Below are positions 1-5,459 of a DNA stretch of 8,087 nt, piece by piece. A program made the translations under genes and the position numbers. The notes beneath the pieces were generated by a model. The model searched no databases. It was not told the DNA's origin and saw only the letters and a list, made by a program, of their open reading frames with translations. Origin of the DNA: Mesorhizobium sp. (GTDB lineage: Bacteria; Pseudomonadota; Alphaproteobacteria; Rhizobiales; Rhizobiaceae); the NCBI GenBank assembly GCA_019509685.1, contig JAEKLU010000048.1:1-8087 (forward strand), written 5' to 3'. Within the stretch, counting starts at the first letter, position 1; each line of letters starts with the position of its first letter.

Positions 1-310
1 CGCCGTTGGCAGCGGCGATCTGTTCGTGGTGCCGGATCACTTCGCGGACGACGAAGTTGAGGAATTTCTCCGCGAAATCCGGGTCGAGATGGGCGTCATT
101 CGCCAGCTGGCGAAGACGGGTGATCTGCTGCTGCTCGCGCGCCGGGTCGGCTGGCGGCAAGCCATGCTCGGCCTTCAAAACGCCGACCGCCTTGGTGCAG
201 CGGAAGCGCTCGGCCAGCATGTGGATGAGAGCGGCGTCGATGTTGTCGATCGAGGCGCGGTAGCCGGCCAGGATGGTGCGTGCGTCGGCCATGTCTTTTT
301 CTTCGTTCAT
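1..310 (-). CDS. Chorismate mutase, AroQ class (3' end cut off by window edge)
   Basis: Converts chorismate to prephenate, the branch point to phenylalanine and tyrosine; expected in the cytoplasm. The visible 103 residues have the all-helical AroQ pattern. A first helix contains YRASIDNID (Arg18), then LAERFRCTKAVGVLK (Arg37, Lys46), then a loop and helix with PPADPAREQ (Asp55, Arg58, Glu59). By my alignment these match the substrate-binding Arg11, Arg28, Lys39, Asp48, Arg51 and Glu52 of the E. coli domain. The end of the last visible helix reads VVREVIRHHEQ, where the E. coli enzyme has its Gln88 region; a His seems to sit there. Free-standing AroQ enzymes are about 90-110 residues, so only a few residues are probably missing. 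The start ATG lies 7 bases after the ffh stop with a GAGGA site (315-319) that overlaps that stop, so translation is probably coupled to ffh. There is no attached prephenate dehydratase or dehydrogenase domain in the visible part. Confidence 0.9.
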   Translation of the reverse strand, partial: MNEEKDMADARTILAGYRASIDNIDAALIHMLAERFRCTKAVGVLKAEHGLPPADPAREQQQITRLRQLANDAHLDPDFAEKFLNFVVREVIRHHEQIAAANG

Positions 311-314
311 AGCG

Positions 315-320
315 TCCTCA
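315..320 (-). promoter_or_regulatory. Ribosome-binding site of chorismate mutase overlapping the ffh stop codon
   Basis: On the minus strand the sequence reads TGAGGACGCTATG. The TGA ends ffh, the GAGGA inside and after it is a good Shine-Dalgarno sequence, and the ATG four bases later starts chorismate mutase. This layout favours re-initiation by ribosomes finishing ffh and supports the chosen start. Confidence 0.75.
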
Positions 321-1910
321 CTTTTTCTTTCCGAGGCCGGGCAGTCCGCCGCCGCCAAGGCCGGGCAGGCCCGGGAGTTTCATGCCGCCGGGCAGGCCGG
401 GCAAACCGCCGCCGCCGGGAAGACCACCGGGCAGGCCCTTCATGCCGCCCAGGCCGGCGGCCTGTGCCTGCTTCTGCAAGGCTTCGAGCTGCTTGGGATC
501 CATCTTGGAAAGGTCAGGCATGCCACCCATGCCACCGGGCATCATGCCGCCGAGGCCCATCTTGGAGGCGAGGCCGCCCATCATGCCGCGCATCAGGCCG
601 CCGCCTTTGCCCTTGCCGCCCATCGCCTTCATCATGTCGGCCATGCCGCGATGCATCTTCAAGAGCTTGTTGATCTCGGCGGCATCGGTGCCGGAGCCGG
701 CGGCGATGCGCTTCTTGCGCGAATGCTTGAGCATGTCGGGGTTGGCGCGCTCGGCCTTGGTCATCGACGAGATGATGGCGAGCTGGCGGCCGAACATCTT
801 GTCGTCGAGACCGGCGGCGGCCATCTGGTCCTTCATCTTGCCCATGCCGGGCATCATGCCCATGATGCCGCCCATGCCACCCATCTTCGACATCTGCTGA
901 AGCTGGCCGGCGAGGTCGTTGAGGTCGAACTTGCCCGACTGCAGCTTCCTGGCCATCGCCGCCGCCTGTTCGGCGTCGATGTTTTCGGCGGCTTTCTCGA
1001 CCAGGCTGACAATGTCGCCCATGCCGAGGATGCGGTCGGCGATGCGCTTGGGGTGGAATTCCTCCAGCCCGTCCATCTTTTCGCCGGTACCGATCAGCTT
1101 GATCGGCTTGCCGGTGACGGCGCGCATCGAAAGCGCCGCGCCGCCACGGCCGTCGCCGTCCATGCGGGTCAGCACAAGGCCGGTGATGCCGACGCGCTCG
1201 TCGAAGCTTTTGGCCAGGTTGACGGCGTCCTGGCCGGTCAGCGAATCCGCGACCAGCAGGATTTCGTGCGGTGACGACACCTTTTTGATGTCGGCCATTT
1301 CGACCATCAGCGGCTCGTCGATATGGGTGCGGCCGGCGGTGTCGAGGATGACGACGTCATGGCCGCCGAGCTTGGCCGCCTGCACAGCGCGCTTGGCGAT
1401 GTCGACAGGGTTCTGGCCGGCAATGATCGGCAGCGTCGCGACCTTGACCTGCTCGCCGAGCTGGCGCAGCTGCTCCTGCGCGGCGGGACGCCGCGTGTCG
1501 AGCGAGGCCATCAGAACCTTCTTGTTCTGACGCTCGGTCAGCCGCTTGGCGATCTTGGCCGAAGTCGTCGTCTTGCCCGAGCCCTGCAGGCCGACCATCA
1601 TGACGACGACCGGGGCCGGCGCGTTGAGATCGATGGCGACGCCTTCGGCGCCCAGCATGTCGACCAGCTCGTCATGGACGATCTTGACGACCATCTGTCC
1701 GGGCTTGATCGACTTCAGCACGGCGGCGCCGACCGCCTTCTCGCGCACCTTGTCGGTGAAGGAACGCACCACTTCCAGCGCCACGTCCGCCTCGAGCAGC
1801 GCACGGCGCACCTCGCGCAGCGCCGCCGAGACATCGGCCTCGGACAGCGCGCCGCGGCCGGTTAGGCCGTTCAGGATGGAGCCAAGGCGCTCTTGTAGGG
1901 ACTCAAACAT
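318..1910 (-). CDS. ffh: Signal recognition particle protein Ffh
   Basis: GTPase that binds 4.5S RNA and signal sequences of nascent membrane proteins and docks with FtsY at the inner membrane. The 530-residue product has the N domain (about 1-95), then the G domain with P-loop GLQGSGKTT (107-115), DTRRPAAQEQL (138-148), DTAGR (190-194), TRMDGDGRGG (248-257, Arg in place of the common Lys of TKxD) and GTGEK (274-278). The methionine-rich M domain follows (about 328-430) with the RNA-binding signature SRKKRIAAGSG (397-407). After it comes a 100-residue Gly/Met/Pro/Leu tail ending in KKK, so the protein is clearly longer than E. coli Ffh (453). The start is fixed by an in-frame TGA two codons upstream. 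No good Shine-Dalgarno sequence precedes it (closest is GGCGGG), and the start codon lies in the loop of a potential 12-bp hairpin. It is the first gene of a unit with chorismate mutase. Confidence 0.98.
   Translation of the reverse strand: MFESLQERLGSILNGLTGRGALSEADVSAALREVRRALLEADVALEVVRSFTDKVREKAVGAAVLKSIKPGQMVVKIVHDELVDMLGAEGVAIDLNAPAPVVVMMVGLQGSGKTTTSAKIAKRLTERQNKKVLMASLDTRRPAAQEQLRQLGEQVKVATLPIIAGQNPVDIAKRAVQAAKLGGHDVVILDTAGRTHIDEPLMVEMADIKKVSSPHEILLVADSLTGQDAVNLAKSFDERVGITGLVLTRMDGDGRGGAALSMRAVTGKPIKLIGTGEKMDGLEEFHPKRIADRILGMGDIVSLVEKAAENIDAEQAAAMARKLQSGKFDLNDLAGQLQQMSKMGGMGGIMGMMPGMGKMKDQMAAAGLDDKMFGRQLAIISSMTKAERANPDMLKHSRKKRIAAGSGTDAAEINKLLKMHRGMADMMKAMGGKGKGGGLMRGMMGGLASKMGLGGMMPGGMGGMPDLSKMDPKQLEALQKQAQAAGLGGMKGLPGGLPGGGGLPGLPGGMKLPGLPGLGGGGLPGLGKKK
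321..440 (-). repeat. Low-complexity Gly-Leu-Pro repeat encoding the Ffh tail
   Basis: Codes for Ffh residues 491-530, a run of degenerate GLPG-type units (GLPGG, GLPGLPGG, LPGLPGLGG, GLPGLG) closing with three lysines. On the plus strand it appears as recurring GCCGGGCAG and CCGCCGCC blocks. Such DNA is prone to slippage, so tail length may vary between strains. The tail is likely disordered; a specific role is not evident. Confidence 0.8.
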
Positions 1911-1940
1911 TGGTCAACCCGCCGCGCGAGAGCGCCTTGG
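1882..1940 (-). promoter_or_regulatory. Perfect 12-bp inverted repeat enclosing the ffh start codon
   Basis: The plus strand has CCAAGGCGCTCT at 1882-1893 and its exact reverse complement AGAGCGCCTTGG at 1929-1940. In the ffh mRNA this would form a 12-bp, mostly G-C stem with a 35-base loop. The loop contains the weak ribosome-binding region, the stop codons of both possible leader ORFs and the ffh ATG; the 3' arm lies within codons 6-10 of ffh. The repeat is seen directly. A role in limiting or coupling ffh translation is inferred. Confidence 0.55.
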
Positions 1941-2010
1941 ATTCATGGTGATCCCTGTCGGGCCAATGGCCCTCCACGCCTCTTGTGTGCTCCTGAAGTG
2001 CTTCAAACAT
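1903..2010 (-). CDS. Possible 35-codon leader ORF of ffh
   Basis: Starts at an ATG with a good Shine-Dalgarno sequence AAGGA (2017-2021, 6-base spacer), better than any in front of ffh. It ends with a TGA lying inside the second and third codons of ffh (the shared stretch is ATGTTTGA), so the two frames overlap by 8 bases. The peptide begins MFEALQEH, while Ffh begins MFESLQER; 18 of the first 24 bases agree. The rest is polar and resembles no family I know. It could be a translated leader that delivers ribosomes to ffh and opens the hairpin at 1882-1940, a decayed duplicate of the ffh start, or chance. Whether it is translated is unproven. Confidence 0.35.
   Translation of the reverse strand: MFEALQEHTRGVEGHWPDRDHHESKALSRGGLTNV
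1914..1946 (-). CDS. Possible 10-codon leader ORF in frame with ffh
   Basis: Encodes MNPRRSRAAG and is preceded by AGGGAT four bases before its ATG (1951-1956). Its TGA lies one codon before the ffh ATG and in the same frame, a spacing that suits re-initiation. Codons 3-6 form the 5' arm of the 12-bp inverted repeat, so a translating ribosome would melt that stem. It overlaps the 35-codon leader in another frame, so at most one of them may be used. Very short; supported only by position and ribosome-binding site. Confidence 0.22.
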   Translation of the reverse strand: MNPRRSRAAG

Positions 2011-2089
2011 CTGCGGTCCTTGATCTCGGTTCGGGTTCGATCCGAGAGGTAATGCGTTCGCGCCAAGTGTCCAAGCAAAAGCCAAAACC

Positions 2090-2126
2090 AAAAAGCACCC
2101 GGGGGCGCATCGCGCTGCCGGGTGTT
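2090..2126 (-). terminator. Rho-independent terminator downstream of the CPBP protease gene
   Basis: On the minus strand CACCCGG (2118-2124) pairs with CCGGGTG (2096-2102). An inner GCGC/GCGC stem closes an ATC-type loop, and five T residues follow (2090-2094). It ends transcription entering from the right, so ffh must have its own promoter between here and its leader, roughly 2022-2089. I found no convincing -35/-10 pair there. Confidence 0.8.
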
Positions 2127-2145
2127 GGCCTCCAGGATCTCTTTA

Positions 2146-2283
2146 CAGCACCCGCCTCGATGAGGCATTGGCGTCCTGGTCGGCTTTCGCGAAGGTGTAC
2201 TCGTCGCGGAATTCAGCGGCTCTAGACAGGAAATCGGCCGGAGAGTCAAGACTTCCGCCGGAATCCAGGTCAGCACGCAGCGA
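2146..2283 (-). other. Open, coding-like reading frame continuing after the CPBP protease stop
   Basis: Directly after the TAA that ends the CPBP gene (2284-2286) the same frame stays open for 46 codons to a second TAA (2143-2145), 17 bases before the terminator. Third positions are mostly G or C, as in real genes here, and the peptide contains PADFLSRAAEFRDEY. The frame has no ATG, GTG or TTG start before residue 45. It may be a former C-terminal part separated by a nonsense mutation, or simply a chance open frame in GC-rich 3' UTR. I see no other gene between 1911 and 2283. Confidence 0.3.
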
Positions 2284-3261
2284 TTAGCCCAGGTCTTGCT
2301 TGTCCGTTCCAACCATGAGCGGCGAACGCCTGTGCAACAACAACAGCATGGTCAGCAAGGTACTGACAATGCCGATGGCGGCGATCAGGGCGGCGTCCCA
2401 GTTGGTCCAGCCCGGGCCTTCCAGCGGTTTGGCATTGAGCAAGGCGAAGCCATTGTAGCCTTCCTGGTGCGAGATCAGCAGGAAGCCGGTCAGATTGTTG
2501 CCGAGATGGGCGCCCAAACCGGCGCCGAGATTGCCGGTGACATAGACCAGCAGCGTCAAAAGCAGCGCAAAGGTGCCGATCGAGACCAATACACAAGCAT
2601 TGATGGCCGGCGTCGAGGCCGAGCTCCAGTGCAGCGCGGTGAACACAAGCAGCGGCAGCACCGCCCAGATCAGCGGGCTCCTGAAGCGATAGGCGAGCGC
2701 GCGCGGCAGGTAGCCGCGAAACAGCATTTCTTCCGACGACGTCTGCAGGAAGGTGAGCAGCACGATCGGCACCATGAAGAGCAGCCAGGACGACAAGGCG
2801 ATCGGCCCGCGCGCGATCTGCGGCTGCAGCCAATAGAGCAGGATCTCCGAGAACAGCGACGTGATCAGCACCGCGACCAGGCCCTTGACGAAATCGCCGC
2901 CGGCAATGCGGCGAGCGACGCCGAAAAGTGCCGAGAGCGGTTCGCCATGCACGAAGCGCATCGCCACCCACAGGCCGATCCAGATGCCGGCAAACGAGGT
3001 CAGCGCGCTCAGAATGCCGACCGGCGACCCCAGGAAATCCTGCATGTACTGCCCGGTCGACGGGCCGAGACGCCAGACGATATAGGCATAGGTGCCGGCA
3101 AAGAGCACAAGAGCCGTCGCGGTCATCCAGAAGGCGACGACAATCACCGTCCCGAAGAGCAGGCGGAGCAAATTGGTCTTTGCATTGGGCGAGCGCCGGT
3201 AACGCTCGAAGGCAGCACTTTCGATCGTCACGCGGGTCCCCTGCCGAATGCTTTCAAGCAT
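2284..3261 (-). CDS. CPBP-family intramembrane metalloprotease (CAAX protease / bacteriocin-processing type)
   Basis: A polytopic membrane protein of 325 residues with hydrophobic segments near 33-62, 78-101, 122-146, 154-172, 196-212, 219-241 and 287-310. The family signature is complete: EExxxR as EEMLFRG (Glu177, Glu178, Arg182), FxxxH as FTALH (Phe207, His211) and HxxxN as HLGNN (His252, Asn256). In the family these glutamates and histidines form the membrane-embedded active site. Substrates in bacteria are mostly unknown, and nothing nearby suggests a bacteriocin or prenylated target. An in-frame TAG lies two codons upstream of the chosen ATG, which has no clear ribosome-binding site. 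The GTG at codon 11 (3229-3231) is preceded by AGGGGA and may be the true start. The gene stands alone, ended by the terminator at 2090-2126. The C-terminus may once have been longer (see 2146-2283). Confidence 0.92.
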   Translation of the reverse strand: MLESIRQGTRVTIESAAFERYRRSPNAKTNLLRLLFGTVIVVAFWMTATALVLFAGTYAYIVWRLGPSTGQYMQDFLGSPVGILSALTSFAGIWIGLWVAMRFVHGEPLSALFGVARRIAGGDFVKGLVAVLITSLFSEILLYWLQPQIARGPIALSSWLLFMVPIVLLTFLQTSSEEMLFRGYLPRALAYRFRSPLIWAVLPLLVFTALHWSSASTPAINACVLVSIGTFALLLTLLVYVTGNLGAGLGAHLGNNLTGFLLISHQEGYNGFALLNAKPLEGPGWTNWDAALIAAIGIVSTLLTMLLLLHRRSPLMVGTDKQDLG

Positions 3262-3326
3262 ATCGGTCTAGGCGATCGCAGTTACCACCCGATTACCGCG
3301 AGGCGGGCCGCCACGCGCCGCGAACG

Positions 3327-3353
3327 AAAACGGCCGCCATCGCTGGCGGCCGT
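3327..3353 (-). terminator. Rho-independent terminator downstream of the SH3/DUF1236 gene
   Basis: ACGGCCGCC (3330-3338) and GGCGGCCGT (3345-3353) form a perfect 9-bp stem with a six-base loop. Read on the minus strand it is followed by a short run of four T residues that includes the end of the stem. It lies about 20 bases after the stop of the gene at 3375-3986 and before the CPBP gene. Confidence 0.75.
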
Positions 3354-3374
3354 CTTTGAGATGATCAAACGCAA

Positions 3375-3986
3375 TCAGCGCATCACATAGACGATGCGGC
3401 GTGTGCCGGGATCGACCAGCGCCGGCTGGTTGTTCACATAGACATAACGGTAGCGGTAGTCAGGGATTTCGCGCAGTTCGACCGTGTCAGGCAGCGTGGC
3501 GCCGGTGACGACCTCGCCGTCGAGATAGACCGGATCGACGCGGTGGGCGGTGACATAGGTGCCGACCTCGGCCGGCGGTCTGCCGATCGACTCGATGGCG
3601 TCGGCATCGTCATTGGAGACGATGGCGCCTGTGTAATTGTCGTTGCCATAGACGTCGTCCGCCGGCGGCGCCACGACCGCGATGCCGGCATCAGCCGGGC
3701 GGCGGGTGACGATCACGCGGCTGCCGCTGAAGTCAGCGGTGACGTAATCCGAATAGACCCAGCCTTTTCCACCGGCTTCGGCGATGGTGCACCATTTGCT
3801 GTTTTCGATGCAGCCGCTGAGCGTGGCCGACTGTCCGGCGGCGATCACACCGATGACCGGATATTGCGGACCGGGTCCGGCACGGACATTGAGGTCGGTC
3901 ACCGCGGAAACCGCGGTTTCGGCAAGAGCCGCGCCCGACATGGCGAGCAGCGCGCCGGCGATCGCCGGCAACAATACGGGTTTCAT
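3375..3986 (-). CDS. Exported SH3-domain protein with DUF1236 C-terminus
   Basis: A 203-residue protein with a clear signal peptide (MKPV, then a hydrophobic core, cleavage after ALA at 22), so periplasmic or surface-exposed. Residues about 24-86 are a bacterial SH3 domain (DLNVRAGPGPQYPVIG, then GWVYSDYV), a fold usually linked to cell-wall or peptide binding, with two cysteines (59, 66) that could form a disulfide. A low-complexity acidic linker (about 105-140) leads to a DUF1236-type end (about 145-203: LPDTVELREIP, YRYVYVNNQPALVDPGTRRIVYV), a module common in Rhizobiales with no known function. The ATG at 3986 was chosen over one 18 codons upstream because GGAGAG sits five bases before it and the signal peptide starts there. 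No partner is evident; it has its own terminator. Role unknown beyond the envelope. Confidence 0.88.
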   Translation of the reverse strand: MKPVLLPAIAGALLAMSGAALAETAVSAVTDLNVRAGPGPQYPVIGVIAAGQSATLSGCIENSKWCTIAEAGGKGWVYSDYVTADFSGSRVIVTRRPADAGIAVVAPPADDVYGNDNYTGAIVSNDDADAIESIGRPPAEVGTYVTAHRVDPVYLDGEVVTGATLPDTVELREIPDYRYRYVYVNNQPALVDPGTRRIVYVMR

Positions 3987-4049
3987 GGTTTCTCTCCGTT
4001 TTAACGCTCCCTCGGGCTCGGAAACGAAACCACTGTCCATGCGTTCCGA

Positions 4050-5147
4050 CTAAAGTGCCGCCGCCTGCTCACGAATTGTTCCAGGCTTTTTCGGCGTGCC
4101 GGTCAAAAGATCGTGCACGAAGGTCAATTTCTGCGCCGTCACCTCGGAAATGACAAAGGGGTAGAGGTCGGGCAGCCCCATGCATCGGTTGATCGAATTG
4201 GACGCCTCCGACAACACCAGCCAGCGCGCGAGGATCGTTCCGAACGGCTCCGGGGCGCGATCGGGATCGTCAGGCGCCGGTTGCAGGCGCCCGCCGGTAT
4301 CGCCGCGCGGCAGGGCCTCGGCGTCCACCGTCTCCAGCCGTCCAAGCGAAAAGTTCAGCGCGTGCACCATCTCCAGCGTGTCGGTGATGTGCAGGTGGTG
4401 CGCCCAGGTCTCGGCCCAGTCTTCCCACGGATGCGACGTCGCATAGGCGGAGATCTGACGCCGCTGCCAGTCCGGTGGCGCGCCATTGGCATAATAGGCC
4501 TTCAGCGCCTGCTCATAGTCCGCTCCTTCGTCGCCGAAAAGGGCGCGGAAGGCCGAAAGGCGTTCGGGATCGTCGCGGATCAGCCGATCCCAGTAGTAAT
4601 GGCCGAGCTCGTGGCGGAAATGGCCGAGCAAGGTGCGGTAGTTCTCGCCCATTTCCACACGCCGCCGTTCACGCTCGGCCGAATCCGCCTCGGCGACGTT
4701 GAGCGTGATCAGGCCGTTGTCATGCCCGGTCAGGATGCGCTCGCCGCCCGGGCCACCACCTATAGGGTCGGCGAGGAAGTCGAAGGCCAGCCCAATCTCG
4801 TCGCCGGCATTGGCCTTGGGCGCGACCGGCAGGCCGAAGGCAAGCAGCGAATAGATGGCGCGTTTCTTCGCCGCCTCGACGCGGATCCAGCGCCGGCGAT
4901 TGCCGTCGATCGACAGGTCCGGGATCAGCTGATTGAGCACGCAGGCGCGGCAGAAGCTATGGTCCGGCTCGGCCCGCCAGTTGCAGGCACATTCGTCGGC
5001 GTTGGCGCATGCCAATACGCCATCGGCGCCGGAGAGCAGGAAACGCGCTTTGTCCGGGTCATAGAGCACCAGACTGGAGCAATTCAGGCACTGGGCGTTC
5101 TCGAAATAAAGACGGTGGCCGCAGTTTGGGCAGTCGAACAGTTTCAT
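4050..5147 (-). CDS. Zinc-ribbon, zinc-dependent metallopeptidase of unknown substrate
   Basis: A 365-residue protein without signal peptide or membrane segment, presumably cytoplasmic. The N-terminus is a zinc-ribbon with CPNC (6-9) and CLNC (20-23), followed by a second cysteine cluster (47, 53, 55, 66, 69). The middle holds the metalloprotease motif HELGH (179-183) in GHFRHELGHYYWD. Downstream WEDWAETWAHHLHI (241-254) contains Glu246, a likely third zinc ligand as in gluzincins. This matches the putative zinc-binding metallopeptidase family common in proteobacteria, whose substrate is not known to me. The start at 5147 was chosen because family members begin at MKLFDCP; an ATG 16 codons upstream (5195) adds residues that look non-coding. 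The Shine-Dalgarno sequence is weak. The start overlaps the stop of a possible 53-codon ORF (ATGA). It ends 63 bases before the next gene with no obvious terminator, so read-through into that gene is possible. Confidence 0.87.
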   Translation of the reverse strand: MKLFDCPNCGHRLYFENAQCLNCSSLVLYDPDKARFLLSGADGVLACANADECACNWRAEPDHSFCRACVLNQLIPDLSIDGNRRRWIRVEAAKKRAIYSLLAFGLPVAPKANAGDEIGLAFDFLADPIGGGPGGERILTGHDNGLITLNVAEADSAERERRRVEMGENYRTLLGHFRHELGHYYWDRLIRDDPERLSAFRALFGDEGADYEQALKAYYANGAPPDWQRRQISAYATSHPWEDWAETWAHHLHITDTLEMVHALNFSLGRLETVDAEALPRGDTGGRLQPAPDDPDRAPEPFGTILARWLVLSEASNSINRCMGLPDLYPFVISEVTAQKLTFVHDLLTGTPKKPGTIREQAAAL

Positions 5148-5305
5148 CGTGTTTTCAACATGCAGGGGACGGGCAATGAGCGGAGCCTCGTCCAAACGCC
5201 AGCCGGTGCCAAGCGTTCCGATGTTATTTCGCCACGGCGGGGCGGGCGCGAACCGGTCCAGGGCTCCGAATAGGCGTCAACGATCACAACATCGCCGTTT
5301 TTCAT
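5144..5305 (-). CDS. Possible 53-codon ORF overlapping the metallopeptidase start
   Basis: Starts at an ATG (MKNGDVVIVDAYSEPW) and ends with a TGA that overlaps the metallopeptidase ATG as ATGA, the usual geometry of translational coupling. This would explain the weak ribosome-binding site of the metallopeptidase. Against it, there is no good Shine-Dalgarno sequence before its own ATG, the second half (Arg/Pro/Leu-rich) does not look like protein, and third-position GC drops there. No family is recognised. It could be a leader, a decayed gene or chance. Confidence 0.25.
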   Translation of the reverse strand: MKNGDVVIVDAYSEPWTGSRPPRRGEITSERLAPAGVWTRLRSLPVPCMLKTR

Positions 5306-5459
5306 GAGGCAAGCCCGCCACAGTTAGCCCTTGATCGTAGGCAAATTGCCTGTCTTTCGCCAGTGTCGGGCGGTCTCCCCCGTGGGGGCGGTGACAACCA
5401 GACGTTTCGCTGGCAAATTCGCAACCGGGACGTGATTCAGGCAATCAGGAGAGAGCAGC
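5148..5459. other. Divergent intergenic region between metallopeptidase and lytic transglycosylase
   Basis: About 310 bases that must hold the promoters of both flanking genes. Apart from the possible small ORF at 5144-5305 it contains a 13-base palindrome AGGCAA-A-TTGCCT (5339-5351), which could be an operator, and a small hairpin CCCCC-GT-GGGGG (5377-5388). I see no RNA gene or mobile element. Confidence 0.5.
5391..5419 (+). promoter_or_regulatory. Possible promoter of the lytic transglycosylase gene
   Basis: GTGACA (5391-5396, five of six matches to TTGACA) is followed after exactly 17 bases by CAAATT (5414-5419, three of six matches to TATAAT), about 40 bases before the start codon. The -10 box is poor, so this is a candidate only. 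Confidence 0.27.

Noticed and set aside
321..620. CRISPR or tandem-repeat array
   Set aside because: The recurring blocks are degenerate codons for a Gly/Pro/Leu/Met-rich protein tail in the ffh frame; there are no constant repeats with unique spacers.
273..1274. Long plus-strand ORF opposite ffh, rich in His/Ala/Gly
   Set aside because: Antisense shadow of ffh caused by the GC-rich third positions; its composition is not that of a real protein and it has no ribosome-binding site.
2024..2047. GGTTCGATCC stretch and TCTCGG/CCGAGA hairpin suggesting a tRNA T-arm
   Set aside because: The T-stem does not pair correctly around the loop, and no acceptor, D-arm or anticodon arm can be drawn from the surrounding bases. 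It is at most a small hairpin ahead of the ffh leader.
2090..2290. 4.5S RNA (ffs) gene next to ffh
   Set aside because: The conserved SRP RNA core GGAAGGAAGCAGCC is absent on both strands. The structured part is explained by a terminator.
1914..2312. 132-codon minus-strand ORF upstream of and in frame with ffh
   Set aside because: It runs through a strong terminator, its ATG lies within the CPBP gene, and its composition does not look coding. Only its last ten codons have a plausible start and ribosome-binding site.
2296..3390. 364-codon plus-strand ORF opposite the CPBP gene
   Set aside because: Composition dominated by Arg, Gln, Asp and Gly, typical of an antisense frame, while the opposite strand encodes complete CPBP motifs.
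4113..5273. 386-codon plus-strand ORF opposite the metallopeptidase
   Set aside because: Antisense shadow; the minus strand carries the zinc ribbon and HELGH motif and has the family's length.
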